Shown: piece by piece, positions 24,435 to 33,088 of the stretch
Numbering within the stretch: position 1 is the stretch's first letter
Layout: the number at the start of each line of letters is the position of its first letter
Origin: Flavobacteriales bacterium
Lineage (GTDB): Bacteria > Bacteroidota > Bacteroidia > Flavobacteriales_F > PHOS-HE28
Length of the DNA stretch: 64,000 bases
Reading direction: 5' to 3'
Assembly: GCA_016788635.1 (NCBI GenBank)
Contig: JAEUSU010000011.1
Location: 1-64,000 of the forward strand
Translations under genes and position numbers: made by a program
Notes under the pieces: model-generated
Seen by the model: the letters and a program-made list of their open reading frames with translations, nothing else
Database searches by the model: none
What the model was told of the DNA's origin: nothing

Positions 24435-26260
24435 CCGGCGAGCTTGTAATTGCGGATGTGAAGGCGGACCGTGGTGCCCTGATCCTCCACCATCTCGTGC
24501 TCCGCCTGCAGCTTCTCTGCGAAGGTGCGGAGCATGCCCAGGCCGAAACCGGCACCGCCCTCGCTGTTCACCGCCGCCACCGAGTACCCGATGCCATCGT
24601 CGCTCACCTCCAAGTGAAGGCCATCGACCTGATGCTGCAGGCTGATGCGCAACAGGCCGGACCTCCCATCGGGGAAGGCGTGCTTGAGCGCGTTCACGAT
24701 GAGCTCGTTGAGGATGAGGCCGATGGGGATCGCCGTATCCACGTCCAGACGCAGGGGTGGCACGGCAAGGTCGATGGCGATCCGCCCGGGATCGATGCCA
24801 TGGCTCTTGATGAGCCCGCGTGCCAGTTTGTCCACATAGGATGGCATGTCGATGCCGCGCACATCATCCTCCTGATACAGGTCCTGGTGGATCAGGGCCA
24901 TGCTCCGCACCCGGTCCTGGCTGTCGCGCACCGCATCACGCGCCACCGGGTCCTGAATGCCGCGCCCCTGCATGCGCAGCAAGCTGCCCACCATCTGCAG
25001 GTTGTTCTTCACGCGGTGGTGGATCTCACGCAACAGAAGCTCCTTGTCGCTCAAGGCGCGGGCCATGCGTTCATTGGCGCTGGCAAGTTCCTCGGTCATG
25101 CGCTGGCGTTCGCCAAAGGCCCTCCAGAAGAAGAGAAGGGCGATCAGCAGGCCGATGGCTCCACCCACCAGCATCTTCATCACCAATGAACGCCGCTCCA
25201 TGGTGGCCCGGTTCAAGGCCAGTTCCGCATCCTTGCGCTCGCTCTCGAAGCGCACCTGCAATTCATCCATGGCGCGCTTCCGCTCCTTGCTGTCGATCTC
25301 AGTCTTCGCCGCGATGTGCTTCTGCAAATGGAACAACGCACTATCCGGTTGACCGCTGCGCTCGAACACACGGGAAAGGATGCCACTGTAGTCCGCCACC
25401 TGGGCCCGATAGCCCGCACGCTCTGCGATGGCCAGGGCCTGACCGCCATAACGGATCGCCTGGGGCAGGCTGTCCAACTGGTATAGCGACTCGAACAGGC
25501 CACCGAGGATCTTGCACCGGATGTTGTCGTTGTCCCAATCCCAGATCATGGCAAGCGCTTCGCGCTCGAGGCGGCGTGCCATTTCATACCGGCTGGTCTG
25601 CATGCAGAGCTGCGCATGCGCGTGGCGCGAAAGGGCCGCATGCCGTGTTGAACCGACACGCACCAGCACCTCGGCCGCCCGCTCGTAGAGCTGATCAGCT
25701 GAATCCAGCGCACCCTTCCTTGCATACACATTGGCCAGGCCATCCATCATGCCCGCCGCCCAGGCCTCATCTTTCAATTGTTGATAGCTCGCGATGGACC
25801 GCCGATAGGAATGGACAGCCGCGTCGAGGTCACCATTCACGGCATGCAGGTGGGCGATGTTGCCATGTATAAGGGCTTCCAGATCCATTCTATCCAACTG
25901 CTGGCTTAGGCGCAGACCCTCTTGAAAGTGCGCCAGCGCCTCCAACCTCCTTCCAGCAAGTTCCTGAATGGTGCCTAGCAGGTTCTCCGTGACCGCGAGC
26001 CGGTCCGTCCGCTCCTCCTTCCGCGCCTGTTCCAGCAGCATGTTCCCCCATGTCAGCGCCGAATCCGGCTGGTTCATCATGAGCTTGCGTGCGATCCGGT
26101 TCATGACCTTGAAGCGCCCCGTATCGCCTGGAGCCATTCGTTCAAGCACATGTACCAGGCTATCCACCTGGCCATGCGCAGCGGGGCCGGTCAGCAACAA
26201 CACCAGCAGGAGCCGGCGCCATGCGCGGACAGATGGCCTGGTCAGCAGCCTGCTCATCAT
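24431..26260 (-). CDS. TPR sensor histidine kinase, HisKA_2 type
   Basis: 609 residues. N-terminal signal/membrane segment (LLLVLLLTGPAAHGQ), about 300 residues of tetratricopeptide-like helices (for example MDLEALIHGNIAHLHAVNGD, then SYRRSIASY), a membrane segment near 380 (MKMLVGGAIGLLIALLFF), then a kinase core with HisKA_2 H-box (LREIHHRVKNNLQMVGSLL) and HATPase N-box (ELIVNALKHAF). Glycine boxes are present (DDGIGYS, GAGFGLGM). The kinase follows four tandem seven-repeat genes; its start overlaps the last of them as ATGA (26257-26260), and its own stop overlaps the response regulator start. Ligand unknown. Confidence 0.92.
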   Translation of the reverse strand: MMSRLLTRPSVRAWRRLLLVLLLTGPAAHGQVDSLVHVLERMAPGDTGRFKVMNRIARKLMMNQPDSALTWGNMLLEQARKEERTDRLAVTENLLGTIQELAGRRLEALAHFQEGLRLSQQLDRMDLEALIHGNIAHLHAVNGDLDAAVHSYRRSIASYQQLKDEAWAAGMMDGLANVYARKGALDSADQLYERAAEVLVRVGSTRHAALSRHAHAQLCMQTSRYEMARRLEREALAMIWDWDNDNIRCKILGGLFESLYQLDSLPQAIRYGGQALAIAERAGYRAQVADYSGILSRVFERSGQPDSALFHLQKHIAAKTEIDSKERKRAMDELQVRFESERKDAELALNRATMERRSLVMKMLVGGAIGLLIALLFFWRAFGERQRMTEELASANERMARALSDKELLLREIHHRVKNNLQMVGSLLRMQGRGIQDPVARDAVRDSQDRVRSMALIHQDLYQEDDVRGIDMPSYVDKLARGLIKSHGIDPGRIAIDLAVPPLRLDVDTAIPIGLILNELIVNALKHAFPDGRSGLLRISLQHQVDGLHLEVSDDGIGYSVAAVNSEGGAGFGLGMLRTFAEKLQAEHEMVEDQGTTVRLHIRNYKLAG

Positions 26261-28545
26261 GGCAGTTGTTCGGTGCGCGTGTTGGTGGTCACCACGCCAC
26301 CAATGGTAAGCAGTATCGGATCCCTGTCATTTTGCGTCCCGGTGTACTTCACAGTGCCATCCATGTTGACATCCTCGGGCCAGTAGCCGTTCACCATGGC
26401 CGTGGGCACCACACCGCCGATGCGCGCAAGGATCGGGTCGCGGTCGTTGGCAGGGCCACTGTATTTCACCAGAGCATCAGGCAGCACATTGCCCTGCCAG
26501 AGCAGATGTGTTCCGGAGAGCACGTCCTGGGCATCGGTGCCGAACAGCGGGACACTGCCCGCAGTAAGGTCCAACGAAATGGGCCCGGCGCCCAGCACGA
26601 AGGTGTTCGTGGTCATCACACCCAGATGATTGCGATGACGCAGCGCCACGTGCAGTGCCTGACCATGCACATCGCAGAAGGGCACCGGGGAGATCCCGTC
26701 CACATCCACCACATCCCCATCGCGCTGTATCAACGCGGCACGTCGGTCCAGCACCAGTGTGGGCGTACCAGGATCGCGAAGCTCCACGAGCACCCAATCC
26801 ACAATGGCGTTCGGACCGGTCACGGCAAGCGCCGCGCCGGTGGTGCCCGATGGGCCGCTTATGGGGGCCATGGCCATGGCGGAGTAGGGCTCGTTCAGCG
26901 GAACCAGCCCTTGCACACGCAATGCGTCGGACATGAGCTGGTCGGCGGGGTTGTACGGCCCCTGAAGAAATGCACGCAAAGCGACCGTTCCCGTGGTGCA
27001 TCCCGGTTGGGTGTACTTCACCACAAGGATATCCAGCAACCCGGCCGAGGTGAGGGATTGCACGGCAGGACCGGGATCCACGTCCGTGGTGTTCACAAAG
27101 CCCTTTGCCACATGCACACTTCCATCGGAAGCAACCGCCACGCCGCTCCCGCTCTGTGTGGAACCGCCGGCCAGATGAAAGCCCCAGCGCAACGATCCAG
27201 CGGCGGTATAGCTCAGTACATATGTATTTGAAGGTGCGCTGCCGGCCAGCAGGGTGACCCCGGGGCCAGGGTCAATATCCAATTGCAGGGATCCAGTGGT
27301 GCCGAACTTACCCGTGGTGTACACGTTGTCCTGGGCGTCCACGCGCACGCAGCCGCCGAAGTTCAAATAGCTCGTGAGGATGAAGGACCATTCGAACTGG
27401 CCTGCGGCGTTCAATTTGGTGAGGAAGGAAGGCTCTGTGAAATTGCCAGTGAGGTTGAGAACGCCCGGGCCCGGATCCATGTCGGTGACACTATTGATGA
27501 AACCTGTGAAGATGCAGGCCCCCTGCGAGTCCATCGCAATGGAACGTGCCCGCTCCGTGCTGGTGCCACCCAAGCGATGCGCCCACTGCAGGGTGCCCAC
27601 AACCGAAAGCCTTAGCACGAAAATGTCCGCATCACCTGCCGAGGCCAATGACAGCAGACCCGGGCCGGGATCAAAATCCACGGTGTTCCGGAACTCGCCG
27701 GTCACCACCGCCTCCCCGGCCGGGGACACCGCTATGCCCCACCCCATGTCATTCGCCGTGCCGCCCAATCCTAAGCCCCAAACGAAGTCACCGTTGGCAT
27801 CCAGCTTCTGCACATAGATATCCTGCTGCCCATTGCCGCCCACATTGGACACACCGGGTCCTGGGTCCAGATCGGTCAAATTCCCGACGCTGCCTGTAGC
27901 ATAGATACTCCCGGCGGCATCCGTGGCCAGGCCGTAGACCGTTTCGGTGTTCGCACTGCCCCAGGTCTTTCCCCAGATAAAGGCACCCAAGGGCGAGAGC
28001 TTCACCACCATGGCGTCGAACGTGGTATTCGTCGTGGTCACCCAGGCAGTGCCTGGCCCGGGATCCAGATCGATGGTCCCTGCCACACGTGCGCCGATGA
28101 TCACATTATCCCAGGCATCGACCGTCACGGCCCAACACTCATCCGTGGTGTTCCCTCCCCAGGTGGCCGCCCAAAGGAAATTGCCCATGGGATCGAGCTT
28201 GACCAGAAAGACATCCTGGCTGTTGTTCACTGCGGCCACTGAGAAGATGCCCGGCCCCGGATCAAGGTCGATCGAGTTATTGAACGTGTTGAACACACCC
28301 GCCACCAACACGTTGCCAGCACCATCCACCGCTACGCTTGTGGCAAAGTCCTGCAGGCTCCCGCCCATGCTCACGGCCCATAGCGGGGTCTGTGCCCGCA
28401 TGGCCATTGCCAAACCCAGGCAGATGAAGAGCGCGAGCGCTTTGATGATCTTGTGTGGATCACAGCTTACAGGGGCCATATGTTCATGTGTGGTCCGCGA
28501 ATGGTCGTGGCCATTCAACGGCGAAGCTTGACGTTCCAATGTCAT
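26257..28545 (-). CDS. Secreted seven-repeat SBBP-like protein, copy 1 (nearest the kinase)
   Basis: 762 residues. A long N-terminal region with a hydrophobic core at 35-50 (KALALFICLGL, ending RAQ) acts as signal. It is followed by exactly seven repeats of about 66 residues, each with a D-x-D-P-G-P-G loop and F/L-W-G strands, typical of SBBP beta-propeller repeats. The C-terminal 240 residues are shared with copies 2-4, ending in two motifs of the form VKYxGxxNDRDPIL-x2-IGG and the tail RTEQLP. The second motif is preceded by EDVNMDGT, so the pair looks dockerin-like. No standard T9SS domain is visible. Its start overlaps the stop of copy 2 by ATGA. Confidence 0.88.
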   Translation of the reverse strand: MTLERQASPLNGHDHSRTTHEHMAPVSCDPHKIIKALALFICLGLAMAMRAQTPLWAVSMGGSLQDFATSVAVDGAGNVLVAGVFNTFNNSIDLDPGPGIFSVAAVNNSQDVFLVKLDPMGNFLWAATWGGNTTDECWAVTVDAWDNVIIGARVAGTIDLDPGPGTAWVTTTNTTFDAMVVKLSPLGAFIWGKTWGSANTETVYGLATDAAGSIYATGSVGNLTDLDPGPGVSNVGGNGQQDIYVQKLDANGDFVWGLGLGGTANDMGWGIAVSPAGEAVVTGEFRNTVDFDPGPGLLSLASAGDADIFVLRLSVVGTLQWAHRLGGTSTERARSIAMDSQGACIFTGFINSVTDMDPGPGVLNLTGNFTEPSFLTKLNAAGQFEWSFILTSYLNFGGCVRVDAQDNVYTTGKFGTTGSLQLDIDPGPGVTLLAGSAPSNTYVLSYTAAGSLRWGFHLAGGSTQSGSGVAVASDGSVHVAKGFVNTTDVDPGPAVQSLTSAGLLDILVVKYTQPGCTTGTVALRAFLQGPYNPADQLMSDALRVQGLVPLNEPYSAMAMAPISGPSGTTGAALAVTGPNAIVDWVLVELRDPGTPTLVLDRRAALIQRDGDVVDVDGISPVPFCDVHGQALHVALRHRNHLGVMTTNTFVLGAGPISLDLTAGSVPLFGTDAQDVLSGTHLLWQGNVLPDALVKYSGPANDRDPILARIGGVVPTAMVNGYWPEDVNMDGTVKYTGTQNDRDPILLTIGGVVTTNTRTEQLP

Positions 28546-30818
28546 GGCAGCTGTTCGTTCCGGGTGTTGGTCGGTACTGCTCCACCAATGGTGAGCAGGA
28601 TGGGGTCACGGTCGTTGCCCGAGCCGGTATACTTCACGGTACCGTCCAGGGTCACATCCTCGGGCCAGTAGCCGCTGACCATGGCTGTGGGCACCACACC
28701 GCCAATGCGCGACAGGATGGGGTCGCGATCGTTGGATGAGCCGCTGTATTTCACCACCGCATCGGGCATCACATTGCCCTGCCAGAGTGCATGCGCATTG
28801 AACAGCACCCGTTGTGCGTTGACCCCAAAAAGCGCGATGACACCCTGCGTAAGGTCCAGTGCGAACGGTGCACCGGAGAGCGCCACAGGCGAAGCGGTCA
28901 TGACGCCGAGATGATTGCGATGCCGGATGGCCACATGATAGGCTCCGCCCGCCTGGCAGAACTCGAGCGGCGATACGCCATCCAGGGCCACGATCTCGCC
29001 ATCCCGTTGAAGCAATGCCGCACGCCGCTCCAGCACCACCGTTGGAGCGGCCGGATGCCGCAATTCCACCATCACCCAATCCACAATGGCGTTGCTGCCG
29101 TTGACGGACAACACGGAAACATCCGTGGTGGTGGGTCCATCGATGATGAAGCCCATCGCAGAGTAGGGCTCAGCAAGCGGCAGGAAACCGCGCGTCCGCA
29201 GGGAGTCCACCATCTGTTGGTCCGCCACCCGGTACGCTCCTTCCAGGAACACGCGCGGGGCCAGGCGGGTACTGGTGCACCCGGGCTGTGTGTAGCGTGC
29301 GGTATACCCATCCCAAAGTCCGGCGGAAGTCAGGTTCGCCACGGGCGGGCCGGGCGCCATATCCACTGTCCACATGAGCTGACCGCATACATGGATCTGC
29401 TCTGCGGTACCAAGGGCCACACCGGTGACGTAGTCGTTGGCGGTGCTGCCCATGCTGAAGCCCCAACGCAATGCACCCTGCCCTGTGTAACTGATCAAAA
29501 AGGCATCGGTCTGCCCATTGGTCTGCAGCAGCGTGGTGCCCGGGCCAGGGTCTATGTCCATGGGTATGTTGGCCGCCGTGGTGCCGAAGGTCCCTCCCAC
29601 ATAGATCCGTCCCAGGGCATCCACGGCCACATCAAAGCCCTCATTGAAATTGCTCGAGAGCGGAATGGCCCAGAGGAATTGCCCTTGCCCATCCAGCTTC
29701 AATACAAATGCATCGCCCAGTTCATTGCCGGGAATGATGAACTGGCCGGGCCCGGGATCCAGATCGACCGGTGAACTGCGCACCGCACCGGTTACCACCG
29801 GGCCACCGTCCGGACCGACCGCGATGCCACGGCCCCTGTCATAATTCACATCGCCAATGGACATGGCCCACACAAATCCTCCGCTCGCGTTCAACTTCAA
29901 GATGAACATGTTCGGCAATGAATCGACCGTGAGGATCGAGGTCCCGGGTCCCGGGTCAAAGTCGCCATCGGCGGCATACTCGCCCGTGACAAGTACATTG
30001 CCCACGGCATCCAGCGCCAGATCGTGCCCGAAGTCACTGTTGCTCCCACCGACCGATACCGCCCAAATGAGCGCGCCGGCCGGGGTGAACTTCATCACGA
30101 ACACATCGTGGCCACCTCCCACACTACCGATCACCGTGCTGCCAGGGCCCGGATCCACATCCAGGGGCCCCATCAGGTTGCCGGTCACGTGGATGTTGCC
30201 TGCGTTGTCGCACACCACGCTCCGGCCTACATCATCCACATTGCTGCCGATGACATGGTACCAGAGCAATGTCCCGGCGGCGTCCAGCTTCAGGATCACC
30301 AGGTCATCGGCCAGACCATTGGTGGTCGCCATGCTCACACCGGGGCCGGGGTCCATGTCCACCGTGCCGCGAATGCGGCCTGTGACGATCACGTTCCCCA
30401 AGGGGTCGATGGTGACTCCCCGCGCTTCGTCGTTCTCCGCCCCGCCTATCGTGCGCGCCCAGAGCATTTGACCTGAAGCGCTGAGCTTGATGATGTACCA
30501 ATCCAGCCCGCCCTGTGAGGTGAGCGTGGTGACACCCGGGCCCGGCTGGGCATCCATGGAGTTGCGGTACGCCCCCACGCTCACCACGGAACCGTCACTG
30601 TGCACGGCGACCCCGAAGCCGCTGTCGGCGTTCGACCCGCCATGGGTGACCGCCCAATCCAGAGTTTGCGCGCGAGCGGAGGAAATGGCGAACAGGCCAC
30701 AAAGCAGCAGAAGCATGATACCGACAGTCCGGGTGGTCGTCAGGACCTGCTCCAATCCCAAGGCAAGCGCGGTGTTGTGTGGCAGGTGGATGCAAGAGGA
30801 TCGCAGACTGTGGTTCAT
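28542..30818 (-). CDS. Secreted seven-repeat SBBP-like protein, copy 2
   Basis: 758 residues. The signal core is at about 33-48 (GIMLLLLCGLFAISS), ending ARAQ at 51, after an unusually long polar N-region. Seven D-x-x-P-G-P-x repeats follow; the first (DAQPGPG) and last (DMAPGPP) are slightly degenerate. The shared C-terminal module includes CTSTRLAPRVFLEGAYRVAD, then two KYSG/KYTG-NDRDPIL motifs and RNEQLP. Both gene boundaries are ATGA overlaps (28542-28545 and 30815-30818), so its translation depends on the upstream copy. No catalytic residues are recognised; binding or display at the cell surface is the likely role. Confidence 0.87.
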   Translation of the reverse strand: MNHSLRSSCIHLPHNTALALGLEQVLTTTRTVGIMLLLLCGLFAISSARAQTLDWAVTHGGSNADSGFGVAVHSDGSVVSVGAYRNSMDAQPGPGVTTLTSQGGLDWYIIKLSASGQMLWARTIGGAENDEARGVTIDPLGNVIVTGRIRGTVDMDPGPGVSMATTNGLADDLVILKLDAAGTLLWYHVIGSNVDDVGRSVVCDNAGNIHVTGNLMGPLDVDPGPGSTVIGSVGGGHDVFVMKFTPAGALIWAVSVGGSNSDFGHDLALDAVGNVLVTGEYAADGDFDPGPGTSILTVDSLPNMFILKLNASGGFVWAMSIGDVNYDRGRGIAVGPDGGPVVTGAVRSSPVDLDPGPGQFIIPGNELGDAFVLKLDGQGQFLWAIPLSSNFNEGFDVAVDALGRIYVGGTFGTTAANIPMDIDPGPGTTLLQTNGQTDAFLISYTGQGALRWGFSMGSTANDYVTGVALGTAEQIHVCGQLMWTVDMAPGPPVANLTSAGLWDGYTARYTQPGCTSTRLAPRVFLEGAYRVADQQMVDSLRTRGFLPLAEPYSAMGFIIDGPTTTDVSVLSVNGSNAIVDWVMVELRHPAAPTVVLERRAALLQRDGEIVALDGVSPLEFCQAGGAYHVAIRHRNHLGVMTASPVALSGAPFALDLTQGVIALFGVNAQRVLFNAHALWQGNVMPDAVVKYSGSSNDRDPILSRIGGVVPTAMVSGYWPEDVTLDGTVKYTGSGNDRDPILLTIGGAVPTNTRNEQLP

Positions 30819-33088
30819 GGCAGTTGTTCGTACCTTGTAGTGGTGGGAACGGAGCCACCAATGGTGAGCAGGATGGGATCGCGGTCGTTGCCCGAGCCGG
30901 TGTACTTCACGGTACCATCGAGGGTCACATCCTCGGGCCAGTAGCCGCTCACCGTAGCCGTGGGCACCACGCCTCCGATACGCGCCAAGATCGGGTCACG
31001 GTCGTTGGATACGCCTGAATACTTCACGGTGCCATCGAAGAACGCGTTGCCCTGCCAGAGCACCTGTGTTCCTGCGACCACCTGCTGGGCATCCGCACCG
31101 AAAAGCGGGACCGCACCCGTGGTGAGGTCCAGCACGATGGGACCCGCTCCAAGCACAAAGGTGTTGGCCGTCATCACACCCAGGTGATTTCGATGGCGCA
31201 ACGCCACGTGCAATGCCTGTCCATGCACATCGCAGAAGGGGACCGGCGATATGCCGTCCACATCCACCACATCCCCATCCCGTTGGATCAGTGCGGCCCG
31301 CCGGTCCAGCACCACGCTCGGTGCCAAGGGATCACGCAGCTCCACCAGCACCCAATCCACAATGGCGTTCGGGCCTGTTACGCCGAGCACCGCGCCGGTG
31401 GTGCTCGCAGGTCCACTGGCCGGGCCAAGCGCCATGGCTGTGTAGGGCTCCGTCAGTGGCAGCAACCCCTGCGAACGCAGGGCATCGGACATGAGCTGGC
31501 CGGCCGGGTTGAAAGGTCCCTGCAGGAAGGCGCGCAGCGCGATCGTCCCCGTGGCACATCCCGGCTGGTCGTATTTCGCGGTGAAGACATCGATGTTCCC
31601 CACGGATGTGAAATTCGCCGCTCCGGGCCCGGGGTCCAGATCTATGGTCTGGTAGAACATGCCGGTGACATGCACCGCACCCGTGGGGCTAATCGCGATG
31701 CCACGGCCGCCGTCGTTCTGGATGCTTCCCAACCCAAAACCCCAGCGGAACGCACCCGCGGGATCATAGCTGGCCACAAAGACATCCCCACCACCCAGAT
31801 TCACGATCCCTGCCACACCCGGACCGGGATCAAGATCGAGAGGGATGGAGGAGAAGGTACCGTAGGTGCCCGTGACATACACATTGTTCTGTCCATCCAC
31901 ATCCACATCGAAGCCCTCGTTCAGGAAGGTGGACAGCAGGAACGCCCAGCCCAAAGCACCCGACGCATCCAACTTCAGCACGAACGCATCCTCGATGTTG
32001 GAACCGTTCAAATTGAACACGCCAGGCCCGGGGTCCACATCCGTGATGCTGGTGATGCGCCCGGTGATCACCGGCCCACCGTCCGGCCCCACCCCCATGC
32101 CATTGGCCCGTTCCGAACCCGTGCTTCCGAAGCCATGCGCCCACAGGAGCGCGCCCGCACTGGTCATCTTCAGTACAAAAAAGTCCTCTGCACCACCCGA
32201 GGTCCGGCTCACCACACCGGGTCCCGGGTCAAAATCCACGGTATTCCTGAACTCCCCGCAGACGAATACGTTACCGGCCATATCCACCGCCATCGCGTGT
32301 GCCCGATCGTTCGCGGTGCCCCCCATGGCCACCCCCCAGACGAACAGCCCGGCGGGATCGAGCTTCTGCACGAAGATGTCCTGCTGCCCATTGCCACCCA
32401 CCGTGGTCACACCCGGTCCGGGATCGATGTCACCCGCATTGCCGAACAGCCCCGAGGTATAGACATTCCCTGCGCCATCCACGGCCACTGCACGTCCGGC
32501 ATCACCACCCAGACCACCGAACACCCTCCCCCAGACGAAACCTCCGGAGGCGTTGAGCTTCAATACCAACACATCCTGGCTCAGATTGGTGGTGGTGACA
32601 GGCATGACACCCGGCCCGGGATCGATGTCCATGGATCCCGCGATCCGGCCCGACACGATCACATTGCCCGATCCATCCGTGGTCACCGCGAATGCATCAT
32701 CCGTAGAGGTGGAGCCCAACGAGCAGGCCCACAAGAATTGGCCGTTCGCGTCCAGCTTCTGGATGAACCAGTCCGCATCCCCATTGGATATGAGGTTGAA
32801 CACTCCAAGCCCGGGATCCGCATCCATCGTGCTCACGAAGTTTCCCACGGTGATGACCGCACCGGATGGATCGACCGCCACCGCGTAGGACTGTTCGAAC
32901 ATGATGCTGCCAATGGACATGCCCCAATCAAGTGTTTGCCCCGGTGCGGTTGTCTGAGCGAGCAGCCCAGCCAGAAGAAGTAGAACGATGCCGGCGGTTC
33001 GGGGGGCTGTACGTGTCAGCTCCGATTCCACGGCAAACGCCGTGCGGCGAGGCCGCATGGGGCGTAGCGTTCGAGAACGGTCATTCAT
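30815..33088 (-). CDS. Secreted seven-repeat SBBP-like protein, copy 3
   Basis: 757 residues. The signal has an arginine-rich N-region of about 31 residues before the core GIVLLLLAGLLAQ. Seven D-x-D-P-G-x-G repeats follow, the first as DADPGLG. The C-terminal module is closest to copy 1, sharing the FLQGPFNPAGQLMSDALR and VDGISPVPFC segments, and ends RYEQLP. Overlaps both neighbours by ATGA. The close match to copy 1 over the C-terminal half, with copy 2 lying between them, points to duplication of two-gene units or gene conversion. Confidence 0.87.
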   Translation of the reverse strand: MNDRSRTLRPMRPRRTAFAVESELTRTAPRTAGIVLLLLAGLLAQTTAPGQTLDWGMSIGSIMFEQSYAVAVDPSGAVITVGNFVSTMDADPGLGVFNLISNGDADWFIQKLDANGQFLWACSLGSTSTDDAFAVTTDGSGNVIVSGRIAGSMDIDPGPGVMPVTTTNLSQDVLVLKLNASGGFVWGRVFGGLGGDAGRAVAVDGAGNVYTSGLFGNAGDIDPGPGVTTVGGNGQQDIFVQKLDPAGLFVWGVAMGGTANDRAHAMAVDMAGNVFVCGEFRNTVDFDPGPGVVSRTSGGAEDFFVLKMTSAGALLWAHGFGSTGSERANGMGVGPDGGPVITGRITSITDVDPGPGVFNLNGSNIEDAFVLKLDASGALGWAFLLSTFLNEGFDVDVDGQNNVYVTGTYGTFSSIPLDLDPGPGVAGIVNLGGGDVFVASYDPAGAFRWGFGLGSIQNDGGRGIAISPTGAVHVTGMFYQTIDLDPGPGAANFTSVGNIDVFTAKYDQPGCATGTIALRAFLQGPFNPAGQLMSDALRSQGLLPLTEPYTAMALGPASGPASTTGAVLGVTGPNAIVDWVLVELRDPLAPSVVLDRRAALIQRDGDVVDVDGISPVPFCDVHGQALHVALRHRNHLGVMTANTFVLGAGPIVLDLTTGAVPLFGADAQQVVAGTQVLWQGNAFFDGTVKYSGVSNDRDPILARIGGVVPTATVSGYWPEDVTLDGTVKYTGSGNDRDPILLTIGGSVPTTTRYEQLP

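Noticed and set aside
28542-30818. Surface paralogs as T9SS cargo of the standard type
   Set aside because: The PNP/DxxGR sorting-domain motifs seen in the other cargo proteins are missing from all four C-termini.
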